Shown: positions 47,270 through 58,052 of the stretch, one piece after another
How the letters are laid out: each line of letters begins with the position of its first letter
How positions within the stretch are numbered: the first letter of the stretch is position 1
From: Channa striata
Lineage: Eukaryota; Chordata; Actinopteri; Anabantiformes; Channidae
Direction: 5' to 3'
NCBI GenBank assembly: GCA_033026295.1
Contig: CM065169.1
Span: forward strand, 5,280,932 to 5,344,931
Length of the DNA: 64,000 bases
Notes under the pieces: model-generated
What the model was told of the DNA's origin: nothing
What the model saw: only the letters and a program-made list of their open reading frames with translations
The model's database searches: none
Program-made: the position numbers and the translations under genes

Positions 47270-47870
47270 CTTTCTCTTGATCCCTCCCTAGTGGAGAACT
47301 GCACACCAGTCTCTCTGGTGGCCAACTGACCTTCACGGAACACATCGCCTCAGTCTCTAGGTTGTGTAGATTCAACATCAGAAACATCAGACCCTACCTT
47401 TTAGTGTCCACAACCCAATTCATTGTGCAAGCGTTGGTCATAGCTTGTCTAGTTTACTGCAATGGACTGTTGATGGAATTACCTGCATGTCCAACCAATC
47501 CCCTGCAGATGATGCCTCATTTTTAATCAGCCAAAAAGGACTCAGGTCACACCACTCCTCAGATCTCTTCACTGGCTTCCTGTGACTGTAAGGATTAAGT
47601 TCAAAGATCTGTCTCTTGCCTACAGAGTGCTTCGTCTTACTTAAACTCAGTCGTTCAGGTCTACAATCCCTCCTATTCCCTTGGCCAGCGAACGACTTCT
47701 GGTAGTCCCAGGACCACACAGAAGACACCAATGAGCTGCCAAACTCTTTCCTCCTCTTCTCGTACTTGCATCTCAAGAAACAGAAACAATTCTTTGATAG
47801 CACTTTGCTTTGATGTTCTCTCCTTGACTTGAGTTAGACAAATGACTAAATGTAAATCTTAACAGTGTTG
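47270..47870 (+). mobile_element. Second L2-like LINE lineage, C-terminal end and tail
   Basis: Different from the abundant L2 family in the window. Translation across frameshifts gives 'LTFTEHIASVSRLCRFNIRN' (plus IRPYL), 'TTQFIVQALVIACLVYCNGLL' minus its last residue, 'LPACPTNPLQMM' and, further on, 'TTPQISSLASC' as a decayed 'SLHWLPV' region. This is the conserved C-terminal part of L2/CR1-group ORF2 proteins. It ends 'AGACAAATGACTAAATGTAA', a tail unlike the GAATT repeat of the main family. Several stops and frameshifts are present, and the tail end shares 'AAATGACTAAA' with the SINE at 57.7 kb. Confidence 0.75.
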
Positions 47871-49271
47871 CCTGTTAATACACCAGACTGGGAGTTAGCT
47901 AAGGTGTTTTTTTGGAAAGTTTAAAGCAACAAAAGCATAATACAAGTGCTGCTGTTTAAGTCTTTGTCTTTTTGTTGTTGTTGTTGGTTTTGTCATGTTT
48001 TTATTGTAGAATAATGTCAGGGTATATTGATATATAAGTTTATATAATAGATACAAACCTTAAGTAAATATTAATTAAATATAACTTAAATTAATCTAAA
48101 CATAAGCAAGTATTAATGGAAATACAGTCTAAATAAAAATTAATATGGTAGAATGAGTAACATTTTGTGCAAATAACAGAAAATCTTAAGTAAAGTTTAG
48201 TTGAATGCTTGCATGGAAACTACTCTGTTTTTGAGTACAGTTTACTTAGAAATTTACCTCTGAAATTTATTAAGATTTGTTGCCAAGCTTTTTTCAAGTT
48301 AATTGCAACCCAATTTAATTCAGTGTAACTTTCCTTTGAAAAACAACTGTGGTGGTCGTTTGTACAACCAGCTTAAAGGAACAACAGACACACATTTTAG
48401 TTCAGCAACATCTAGCAGCTGTAGTGTTTAGCTTCTCAAAACTTTGTCAGGAAAAGATGGTGGGTAGATGGGTTACACAACACTTTTCAAGAGTGTGAAA
48501 TCACAGTTTTTTTGCAACCAGGCAGGTGACACTCATCATATGACAGATGGCTTGAGCTCAAGATATTATTCTTAAGGCAAACAGGATTTTTTTTTGACTA
48601 ATGCTGAATTAATTTACCTTAACCCTATCTTAATTTAATCCCTACCCCAAACCCTGAGGTTTTTATATGTAACCTATGTTTGCACAGTTGTAATCCCCTC
48701 TTATAAGGGTTCAGAAAAAAAACACTGATTAAAATGGGAAAGAATTTTTGCACTACTGTCAGCTACAGTATCCACCAATTTTCTTGCCTTGCACCAAAAG
48801 GGGTACACTAGAAAAAAATGAGTAAAATTTGTATCACATTAAATTAAAATTTAAACACATTATCAGAATAATATTTACAGGGTCAAAAAATATTTTTTCA
48901 ATGTAGAATTTCAAAAGACAGCTTTCTCGCTAAGTGAAGACTCCTTTTTCACAAATGGTTCTGTGGGTGGCAAGAGAGGGTAGATGAAAGATGAAGGGAG
49001 TACTCCAAATGACCTATATGAGGTTGGAGGACTTGTTGGTCTGAGAAAATGGCACCATCCGCAATTAATTAACTAGAAGACTGTCTTCGTATTTACTGCT
49101 CAAAAAGTCAAACAGCAGCTAAGGCCATCTGTGAATCACATTATTTCCATTATTTAAATTGATGACAGCACAAGTGAAATGTTAAATTGTGGGTGTGTGC
49201 ACGTTGGTGGTGAATCAGGCTTTATCACTATAGCAGTAATTGTAGCCAAAGCTTGTCTATATAAGAAAGAG
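47871..49271. other. Unannotated AT-rich stretch
   Basis: Very AT-rich in 48.0-48.3 kb. No feature recognised. Confidence 0.5.
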
Positions 49272-49559
49272 GTTAACTTTATTTATTTATATAGCGCCAA
49301 TTTACAACAAGGTCATCTCAGGGCACTTTACATAATAAAGTCAAGACTATACAAACGTGTAGAGAAAACCCAACAAATCCCCCTTGAGCAAACCTAAGGC
49401 AACAGTGGAGAGGAAAAACTCCCTTTACCGGAAGAAACCTCCAGCAGAACCAGGCTCAGGGTGGACGGCCATCTGCCTTGACCGGTTGGGCTGAGTGGAA
49501 AGTGGAGAGAGAAAAGAACAGAGCAACAAAAGCAGCAACAAAACATTGAGCAGGTTAAC
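49272..49559 (-). mobile_element. L2 3' tail, 5'-truncated, minus strand
   Basis: The complement of the tail from the 'ATATAAATAAA' block (GAATT run missing) through 'CTGGAGGTTTCTTCCGGTAA' and 'AACAAAACATTGAGCAGG', ending abruptly at about 49559. Low divergence. Confidence 0.9.
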
Positions 49560-49756
49560 ACTCTAATACCTTTAAACAACCAGCATTGTATCTATCTAAA
49601 CAAAAACAGAGACATCTTCTCTAGTAAAACCACCGGCTGACTTTCACAGTTAAAATATTTATTTAATTTTGACAAATCAAGATCAAATATTAGTTTAGTT
49701 CTGTCAGGAACTTTAATATTTAGGAAAATACGGTATTACTCTATTATTATGTAATC

Positions 49757-49823
49757 CCATCCATCCACTGTCTTAACTGCTTCTCCTGTTGGGGATCCTG
49801 TTGGGGTACATCCTGGACAGGTC
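49757..49823 (-). mobile_element. 3' end of a tRNA-headed teleost repeat, minus strand
   Basis: Reads 'CCATCCATCCACTGTCTTAA', then 'GCTTCTCCTGTTGGGGATCC' and 'GGGGTACATCCTGGACAGGT': the complement of the common fish repeat ending '...ACCTGTCC...GGATGGATGG'. It belongs to the same family as 57950-58052 and 59248-59577. Confidence 0.65.
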
Positions 49824-50147
49824 ACAAGTTCTCATACAGATGGTTTTGCAGCAGATGTTGCAGGAATGTCCATACCTGTTTAGTCACAGAATGCAAGAAA
49901 ATCCGGACATTATCTAATGTAAAACAACTAACTTATTCAGCATATCTCCCAGAACATTATTGACCAAATTCTGGAAAATTGCAACGGTATTGATCATTCA
50001 CACAGGCATGACAAAATGTTTATAATGATGATCTGCATAAATATAGCTGCATGGGCTCAGTTTATTCTGACTCGGGAGAAGGGGAGGTGTGATAGGATTT
50101 AGGGAGTGCTCTGGTCATGACCAAGGTACTAGAACACGAAAAGTTGA
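49824..50147. other. Unannotated stretch
   Basis: No feature recognised. It may include decayed sequence of the adjacent gypsy-type element. Confidence 0.4.
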
Positions 50148-50500
50148 GAGTGGCCATTCTGCCTGATGTTCCCTGAGTCCTCCGTCACTCTGTCTACTCT
50201 GGTAGCCAAGTTTATCAGTTTCTTCAGGTTCCCAGTAAGGTCATAGGTTGACAGTTCATCTTTTACTTACGGGGACAGTCCTCAAAAAACATGTCATAAA
50301 GAGCAGATTTTTTGTGCCAATAGTGCAAAAATAATTGGTATAATTGGCTATTAGGTGACAGGCTTGAGACAGCTGAGTCAGCAACCTGGCCACCTTTCCG
50401 GCTTTATGGTCAAACACTCTCTGTAATTTGTGGGAAAACCTCTGAAAGGAAGAACAAGCATTGAATCAACTGTTCCCCACAGCCATTCCCCACAATGTGA
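50148..50500 (-). pseudogene. Ty3/gypsy-type gag (capsid) remnant
   Basis: Minus-strand translation, with frame changes, gives 'ACSSFQRFSHKLQRVFDH' (about 50470-50417), 'KVARLLTQLSQACHLIANYT' (about 50405-50343), then, after breaks, 'DELSTYDLTGNLKKLINLAT' plus RVDRVTED (about 50260-50165). The series F..F...L..VFDH, RLL.L.QG..S.ADY and L..LI.LA.R.D is the conserved core of the capsid domain in vertebrate Ty3/gypsy (chromovirus-like) Gag (family knowledge). No protease, polymerase or LTRs were found nearby. It is a short, old fragment immediately upstream of an L2 insertion. Confidence 0.7.
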
Positions 50501-50618
50501 TGCTCCCAGAAAACAAAAAGATGACGTTGGGGACACATTTGCATCTGCATTACAAAACTATACCATTCAGAATCCCCACCTGTCATAAGACAATGATACA
50601 AGCAACAAATGAACAAAA

Positions 50619-51229
50619 AAGACTAGGCTCAAAACCTTCCTTTTTGATAAAGCTTATAGTTGGTTATAGTCATGCTGCTATAGGCTTAGACTGCTGGGGG
50701 ACTCTGCACTGTGCCACTTCCTCTTCTCTTCATTCTCTCCTCTCACCCCACATCTATAATGTCACCACTGTATGACATTAACTCTGTGTCTTCTTTGTCC
50801 CGTAGTCGTCTCTCTCCCTCTCTTTCCCCCTCTCTCTCTCCCTGTCTTCAGGTGTCCCCGGATTTGGCGCTGTGTGTCCTCCAGTGTGCAGCTACTGGTC
50901 CTACTAACCTGCTCAATGTTTTGTTGCTGCTTTTGTTGCTCTGTTCTTTTCTCTCTCTACTTTCAACTCAGACCAACGGGTCTACTTTCCACTCAGCCCA
51001 ACCGGTCAAGGCAGATGGCCGTCCACCCTGAGCCTGGTTCTGCTGGAGGTTTCTTCCGTTAAAGGGAGTTTTTCCTCTCCACTGTTGCCTATGGCTTGCC
51101 TAAGGGGGATTTGTTGGGTTTTCTCTAAATGTTTGTATAGTCTTGACTTTATTATGTAAAGTGCCCTGAGATGACCTTGTTGTAAATTGGCGCTATATAA
51201 ATAAAGTTGAATTGAATTGAATTGAATTG
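50619..51229 (+). mobile_element. L2 copy, 3' UTR with complete tail (copy J)
   Basis: Begins at the last ORF2 codons ('TRLKTFLFDKAYSWL') and contains the whole 3' UTR, ending 'AAAGTTGAATTGAATTGAAT' and further GAATT units. A small internal duplication near 50960-51000 repeats 'CTACTTTC(C/A)ACTCAG'. It is the reference tail in this window for judging the other copies. Confidence 0.93.
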
Positions 51230-52555
51230 AAAACCTGGGCAGACTTTCTGCTAAAATTGCTGCTATCCAGGAAGGTCATAACAGACCCCCTCAGACATCA
51301 CACTATAGCAGTTAACCCACCACATCACCAACTGCAAAGCTGCTAAGTCAAGGAGGCAACAAAATTTGAACCAATGCAGGCACAAGTTGGACGGCATGTC
51401 GGGTTGTAATAAACTTCTCAAAATCTGTACCGAGAATAGGAAAGGCATACTACCACACTGAGCTGATGGCCATGCTAACAAACCTGAACAATGTGTAACA
51501 ATAAAAATCACCAAATCAATCTATAAGAAAGAAAAAAAACAAGGTAGAGGTTCACCCATCGCAGTCACTCACCATCCACTCAGAGAGAGAGAAAGAGAGG
51601 GAGAAAGTATGTGAGTTTCTCAGAGTCAGCCAAGAGTTTTTAGCATAGACAATCCCTCACCACTTGTATCCAAGGATAACACACACACACACATGGATGA
51701 TGATAAAACTTTTTGTTAGTAGGGCTGGTTGTACTTCTGTATTGAAAAAACCAAGAAGATTCAGAAATAACATTAGAAGAAATGTACAAGTAATAATTAT
51801 CTGCACTACGTCTTTTGCCTAATACTATTTCATGTACATTTTCTGGTAGAAAGCACAGCATTTGAAAGATGAAAGGAGTGCTCCATGGCTGGCTAATCAA
51901 AAGATTTAATGGGGCATTGGAGTTGGAGACTCACCTCCGTGTTCCACTAGTTGGAATGGGGAAGTCTAATTATGGCCTGAAGGCTGAGAGGGGATTCCCT
52001 CTCTACCTCTCTTCTTCCTTTACTAACACATACACATGAAGGGAGAGGTACAGCTTGTTTACCAGCCACAGATCATCTTACAGCTTGACTCTTACCTTTT
52101 CACACAGTAGACCATATGGTCATGTAGGTCAGGTAAAAGATAAGCATGTGGACACTCCACATTTGGGGTATAACAATGCTGACCTTTGTTAACAAAGACA
52201 ATCTGAGAGTCATTCAGTTCCCAAAACCTTTTTTGTTTCAGTTATCTTCACCTAACAGTGCAGTCTGTTTCTGCAGGCAAAAAGACAGGACAGCAAGCAT
52301 GTGTGACCTTGTTAGCCTTTGTGTATGTAGAATGCTCACAGATGCACCTAAAGGTTCACACTCAGCATTAGAAAAGATTTTTGCAGACCATTACACATTC
52401 ATGTCCGTAATGCCTTCTATTGTAATTTCCAGTAAATCACACAATAAGTTTATACATTTAGTTTATTTTTGTTGTTTAAGGAATGCATTTTTGCCTTTAC
52501 ATGCAAATGTTTCCAAGTTGTCTGTTATACAATTGAGAAATAAAACTCAAGACAA
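51230..52555. other. Unannotated stretch
   Basis: A short CA run at about 51678-51693 and a GA-rich patch at 51580-51607. No gene recognised. Confidence 0.5.
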
Positions 52556-55068
52556 AATAAAACTCCCTTTAATGGAAGAAACCTCCACCAAAACCAGGCT
52601 CAATGGTAAGTGGAGAGAGAAAAGAAGAGCAACAAAAGCAACATCCAAACATTGGGTCGGTTAGTAGGACCAGTAGCTCCACACTGGAAGACACAAGGCT
52701 CCAAAGCTGGGGACACCTGAAGAAAGCGACAGAGAGAGGGAAAAAAAGAGGGAGAAATATGACTATATGACAAAGAAGATACAGAGCTAATATCATACAG
52801 TGGTGATATTATAAATGTGGGGTGAGAAGAGGTAAATGTCTCCATGCATCAGGGGTTGGTCCCCCAGCAGTCTAAGCCTATAGCAGCAGTATTATAACTA
52901 ACTATAAGCTTTATCAAAGAGGAAGGTTTTGAGCCTTGAAAGTAGGGAGGCTGTCTGCTTCCCGAATCTGGACTGGGAGCTGGTTCCACAGGAGAGGAGC
53001 TTGATAGCTAAAGGCTCCACCTCACATTCTACGTTTGGAAATTCTGGGAACCACCAAGTAGGCCTGCATTCTGAGACGGAAGTGGTCTATTAGTATGATA
53101 TGGTACTAGGAGATCTTTTAGGTATGATGGAGCTTGACCGCTTAGAGCTTTATAGGTAAGAAGAAGGGTTTTAAATTCTATTCTACATTTAATGGGAAGC
53201 CAATGGAGAGAAGGTAATGAAGGTGAAATATGATCTCTCTTACCAATCCCAGTCAGCAATCTTGCTGCAACATTTTTGATTAATTGAAGCTTTTTAGAGA
53301 GTTACTGGGACAACCTGAAAGTAGAGAATTACAGTAGTCCAATCTAGAAGTAACGAATGCATGAACCAGTTTTTCAGCATCACTTTGAGACAGGATGCTC
53401 CTAATTTTGGCAATGTTTCGTAGATGGAAGAAGGCTGTAGAGATTTGTTTTATGTGTTAGGTAAATGACAAATCCTGCTCAAAAATGACTCAGGGATTCC
53501 TTGCAGTACTACTGGGGGCCAGAGTTTTGTTATCTACAGTAATGAAAAAAATTTTTAGGCCCAAACACAGTAACTTCAGTTTTATCTGAGTTTTGAAGAA
53601 GGAAATTATAGGCCATCCATTAATGAGTTTTCTAATAATTTTGCCAAGGGGAAACATATATAGTGTAGAGTATTGGTCTTAACAAAGAGCCTTGTGGTAC
53701 CCCATGCCTAACTTTTGTGTGCATGGAAGTTTTATCATTAACATGAACAAATTGGAATCTATTTATTGGACAGACAAGATTTAAGCCAATTTGGTGCAGT
53801 TCCTTTAATCCCAATTACACATTGTGGTCTCTGTGATAAAATTTAGGGGTCAATGGTGTCAAAACAGAACTAGTATAGAGAAGTCCATTACCTGAAGCCA
53901 AAAGAAGATCATTGGTGACTTTTTCAGAGGGGCAACAGTATTGAATTTTGAACGTAGTGATACTGCATAATTATCAGTCAGGTCATCAGCTTGTACAGGC
54001 GTACAATTACATTACTGAGGGTACTCTCAGTTATATTTGTACATGGTGAAGTAAATGATGAAGGAATAATTTCCCTACATTTTCAGCATTTTCAGAGAAC
54101 CACCTACTGAAGTGGAACTTTTTTCTAACTGCCTAGTCCTTTAGAGTAAATTTAAATATTATTAGAAAATCATTGAAAAAAACAGAATTATGAGGAAATA
54201 CTGTTAAATTGTCAGTTAAAATGCCGTATGTAAAGACAAGGCCTAGGGTGTGACTAAACAATGAGTGGGTTTATTTACATTTTGAGTAAAACCAATTGAT
54301 CTAATAATGAAGTGAATGCCGTGTTGACAGAGTTACTGTCAAAATCTACACGAATGTTAAAATCAGCCACTATGACGACTTTATCTGTACTAAGCACTAA
54401 GTGGGTTAGAAAATCTGAAAATTCAATCAAATATTCAGAATAAGGGCCTGCAGGACGCTACACAATAACAAATAGAAGTGGCTCAGAGTAAGAATTTCAA
54501 ATGAGTTAAACTAAGTTTAGGTCTAGGGTTTATTGGTAAAGCTCCATGATAGATTGCTGCTACTCTACCTCAGCCTGAGCTTCTAGGAACATGAAAATTA
54601 ATATGTAGGTGGGGTCAACTCATTTAAACTAACATATTCTTCCTGCTGTAACCAACTTTCAGTCAGACAAAATAAATTGATGATCGCTTATCAAGTCATT
54701 TTCTAACAGAGATTTAGATGAGAGAGAGCTGATATTTAAAAATGCTCATTTAATTTAGTTTTAGGTTTTTGTATAGTAAGAGGAGTAGTCCTAACTTTTA
54801 TCAAGTTATTATGACTAATTCCTCTTGTGATCATTTTTGGTTTATGAACTTTAGTTGATCGGGGAACAGACACAGTCTATACAGAAATGTGGGAGTTGTG
54901 TGTAAGGACACTGCAGAGAGGTGTGTAGGACTGGATCTCTGCATCCTAGCCTCAACTCTGGATTGTTGGAACTCTGGAACTTCTGGTTGTCTGATAAAAT
55001 CAGCCATATTTTTAGATAAGACAATGGCACCATCCAAAGTAGAATGGATGCCTACTTTGCGTATAGCA
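52556..55068 (-). mobile_element. Old L2 copy spanning 3' UTR to ORF1 (copy K)
   Basis: Minus strand. A truncated 3' UTR (the terminal ~150 bp of the tail are missing) covers about 52556-52880, and the ORF2 C-terminus follows ('SLHWLPIKCRIEFKTLLLTY' at about 53220-53155). RT pieces at 53280-53920 include 'VRHGVPQGSLLRPILYTIYV', and endonuclease pieces run to about 54760. The ORF1 C-terminus lies at about 54840-55068 ('KVGIHSTLDGAIVLSKNMAD' then FIRQPEV). Large internal deletions remove motif A to the RT N-terminus. It gives independent evidence that ORF1 extends past the point where copy C has its TGA. Confidence 0.88.
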
Positions 55069-56150
55069 TGTTCAATCTCCATACAGACAGTAAAACCAAC
55101 AGTGAATAGTCTTTTCTCACATTTACTGTCTTAGGCATACAAACGGAATAATTACAATATTACAAAATGTTAGAAAATGCTTTTTACATATTTTTAGCCC
55201 TGAGTTGAAAATGTTTTCACTGCTGTAGACTACTCCAACATGAATAAGCAATGCAGCAAACTCCCTTTGTTTAAACATGAAAACACAAAGTAAGTCTAAT
55301 GAGACACAAATGGATTTCCATCGGTCAGGGTTAAAAATCACCAGCTCAAATCCACCCACATTTGGCAAGTTGGCATCTGTTAATGTTAAGTCCTGGACAT
55401 TACCATGAGTAAAATAAAGCTATTGTGGGTTTTAGTGTATGTATGAGAACTGTTGCAAAAACGAAGGATCTACAAAATGACCAAATTGGCCTTTAGATCT
55501 GGCCAAACCCAAAGTCTATGTGGTCACAGACAGGTGGCACCTTTTGTATGTTTGTCTGGAACATGCTGACATTATAACTTCCCTGAAGATGAGTTCAATT
55601 GTTCATTGTTTTTCCTGCCCCAAAATATAACAATTTGGAGATCTGAGTGAAACCAAGCATTCAAAATTCTATCTCCGGTCTTTGTTTTGTCATAGTTCTA
55701 TTATAACCTTATTCAGAGGAGGCGTTTTATTATCGTTCAGGGAGACACACTTTATTTGCAAGCTGTTTGCTGTAACAAATCACTATTGCTCCATGGCATT
55801 ACAACTGAATAAGATATCAAGTTATTATGTCATTCACTGGGCCCCAGACATGACTGCAATAAGAAAGTAAGCTGTTGAAATACAAATTTTAATAAAGTGA
55901 GCGAAAGATACAATTCTACAGGAAGAAGATAGAGAATATCCAAAATTTCTGTGAGAAGAATAGTATTCCCAAACTGCTCGTGTTAAGCACTCAAAAGAAA
56001 TCTACATGCAGAGATTAAAAGCTCACACTAAATCACTTTCACTAAACCACACTAAACCTGTAGGAGGTTTGTGCTTTTGGGTCTTGGTTAACTGACCTTG
56101 CAGACCCAAAATATTGAAACAGCAGAGGCAAAAATATCCTGACTGTCTTA
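55069..56150. other. Unannotated stretch
   Basis: No feature recognised. Confidence 0.5.
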
Positions 56151-56158
56151 ATATAGGT
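56151..56158. repeat. Target-site duplication, left
   Basis: ATATAGGT, identical to 56586-56593; 8 bp is the standard hAT duplication length. Confidence 0.9.
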
Positions 56159-56585
56159 CAGTGCATCTCAGTTATTTTCTGTGACACCCCCTCTAGCAAA
56201 AAGAAATCAATTCGCGCCCCCCCCCATGACTCTAAACGGGGGGTGGGGTGACGGCGAAGCGCTACATATGCGTAAAATTCGTCATATTTCCTCGTCTTAG
56301 CTTTCGGGTGACTTTTTTTTGTCTCATTAACTTTCTTTTCATCCCTGTTAAAATGTCTTCATGTTGTCTTCAGGTTCGTTTACTCACGTCATGTCGCCTG
56401 CTCGGTGCAACATAAACCCGACACCACAGAGCTAATCCTCCCTGCGCACACTCTGACAATGAGAGCGCCACTGCCAACTACTGCACTGGATCTGCAATTA
56501 CACTTTATTCTACTACGGCAAAAAAAGCATGTTCCCCAGGGTCACCCCCCCCCCCCCCCGGCAGCCCACTATTTGAGAAGCACTG
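56159..56585. mobile_element. Non-autonomous hAT-type DNA transposon, 427 bp
   Basis: The ends are inverted: left CAGTGCATCTCAGTTATTTT, right (reverse complement) CAGTGCTTCTCAAATAGTGG, 11 of the first 12 positions matching. Exact 8-bp duplications ATATAGGT flank both ends. CAGTG...TCTCA ends with C/G-rich subterminal runs (C9 at 56217-56225, C15 at 56545-56559) are typical of vertebrate hAT elements (family knowledge). The interior has no transposase. Movement would need a transposase supplied in trans. The intact duplication suggests it has not been disturbed since insertion. Confidence 0.88.
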
Positions 56586-56593
56586 ATATAGGT
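56586..56593. repeat. Target-site duplication, right
   Basis: ATATAGGT, exact copy of the left duplication. Confidence 0.9.
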
Positions 56594-57705
56594 CAAGGTG
56601 AAAAAAGACTAGAGCCAATATTTACCACAATGTGACAGCATTTTCTACTATAATATTTGAAAAATATAACACAGTTGTGAAGGAGTAGCACTGTATCGGC
56701 AGGGGCCTGTTTTGCATAATGTGCGATGCCAAATGTCAGGTAAAAACTGACCACTGATCTATACAGCTTAATATATATCATCCTTTCCACCGTGTGGTCT
56801 TGTACCGAACTTAACAGAAAATTTTGTTTTTTAGGTATGTATCTGTACTACAGCTATTTATTGCATCTAATATTTAAGTTTGTTGTGCCTCAATATCTTT
56901 TAAATCATGATTACAGCAAAGTTATGTGCTAATAAATAAATAAATAATTTCATAAACCTCGCAGGTTTACTCAAGGATTCAGCCGAACTGAAGTTTAATT
57001 TAACTTCAAATCTGAGCAAACAGGAGTAAGCTAATTTGTTGGACAGTGTAGTTTATTGCAATAAGTCATGTGACTCAGTGTATGTTTAGATCCACTAAGT
57101 GCATAATAGTTGAAAAAATCTAATCATGTGATTTATTCAGTCAATTCTGTTGAGCTGCCTTTAACAAACACTTACTGCTGAGACCAGGAATCCTCACCTG
57201 GTGGCCACGGGCCACCTTCTGGCATTGGGAGGTGGCTGACAGTATGCCCCTATGGAAGTAATTTAGTGTTAATAACTAATATGCTGATCACAACAGTGTG
57301 TGTCCTCTCTTTTCTGCCCAGCTTTTCCTCTCTCTGCACTGATCCAGCTTTGCTTCAGACTTAACACTCCATCATGTTCTGCACAGCCATTCTGGTAGTC
57401 GTTACAAAATTACACTAAATACAAATGTTACAAACTTAACATTTGCTCACTGATTATTCAGAAGGGCAAGCACTGTTAAAAAACTTTAAGAAGCAAATGC
57501 AGCTGGGTGCATAAGTATTTTTAAACAGCACTTTTTTCACAAGAAAAAACTAAAGGTTAATTAATGTAACAGAATAGGCAAACTTTTGCACTGATGTAAT
57601 TTTAATTATTTTGTAATAATTTATTCCCTCCTTAAACACTTTTATTACTTCTAATGATACTAGGTACTCTGGTTTCTTCCCAAAGGCAATCATGTTAGTG
57701 TTTGC
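56594..57705. other. Unannotated stretch
   Basis: A (TAAA)-rich run lies at 56932-56947. The segment near 57184-57240 starts 'CAGGAATCCTCACCTGGTGG' and includes a 7-bp-arm hairpin (57200-57216). It resembles one end of another hAT element, but no partner end was found. Confidence 0.45.
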
Positions 57706-57935
57706 CAAGTGAGGTTGTAGCTCTACAGATTACTGGGTCAGTGGTTCAGTCCCCAGTCCCTCCTTGCTGCATGTCAAAGTGTCCTTTGGCATGACACTGA
57801 ACCCCTAGGTTCTCCCGGTGGGCCAGATGAGCACCCTGTGTGGCAGCCATTGCTGTTGTGTATATGTATGTACCAAATTACTCTGTAAGTTGCTTTGGAT
57901 AAAAGCATCTGCCAAATGACTAAAATGTAATTGAT
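57706..57935 (+). mobile_element. tRNA-derived SINE with an alternative tail, plus strand
   Basis: The head has a decayed A-box ('GAGGTTGTAGCTC') and a B-box-like 'GGTTCAGTCCC'. The body 'CATGTCAAAGTGTCC' and 'ACACTGAACCCC' matches the SINE at 19.96 kb. The 3' end, however, is 'CTGTAAGTTGCTTTGGATAA' followed by AAGCATCTGCCAAATGACTAAAA, a tail common among teleost SINEs and unlike the 'GCGCTATATAA' tail of the other copies here. So it has the same head and body with a different 3' end. Confidence 0.8.
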
Positions 57936-57949
57936 TGCCTTTAGACACC

Positions 57950-58052
57950 AATCAGATTGGTGCCCATGGGTGTAAATGGTTGTTTGTCTGTGTATGTCTC
58001 CTGGTGTTAGCCCCGAGATAGACTAGAGACCTGTACAGGGTGGGCCATGATT
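57950..58052 (+). mobile_element. Fragment of a tRNA-headed teleost repeat
   Basis: Contains 'GTGTAAATGGTTGTTTGTCT' and 'GAGATAGACTAGAGACCTGT', which align with the middle of the longer copy at 59248-59577. No head or end remains. Confidence 0.7.
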
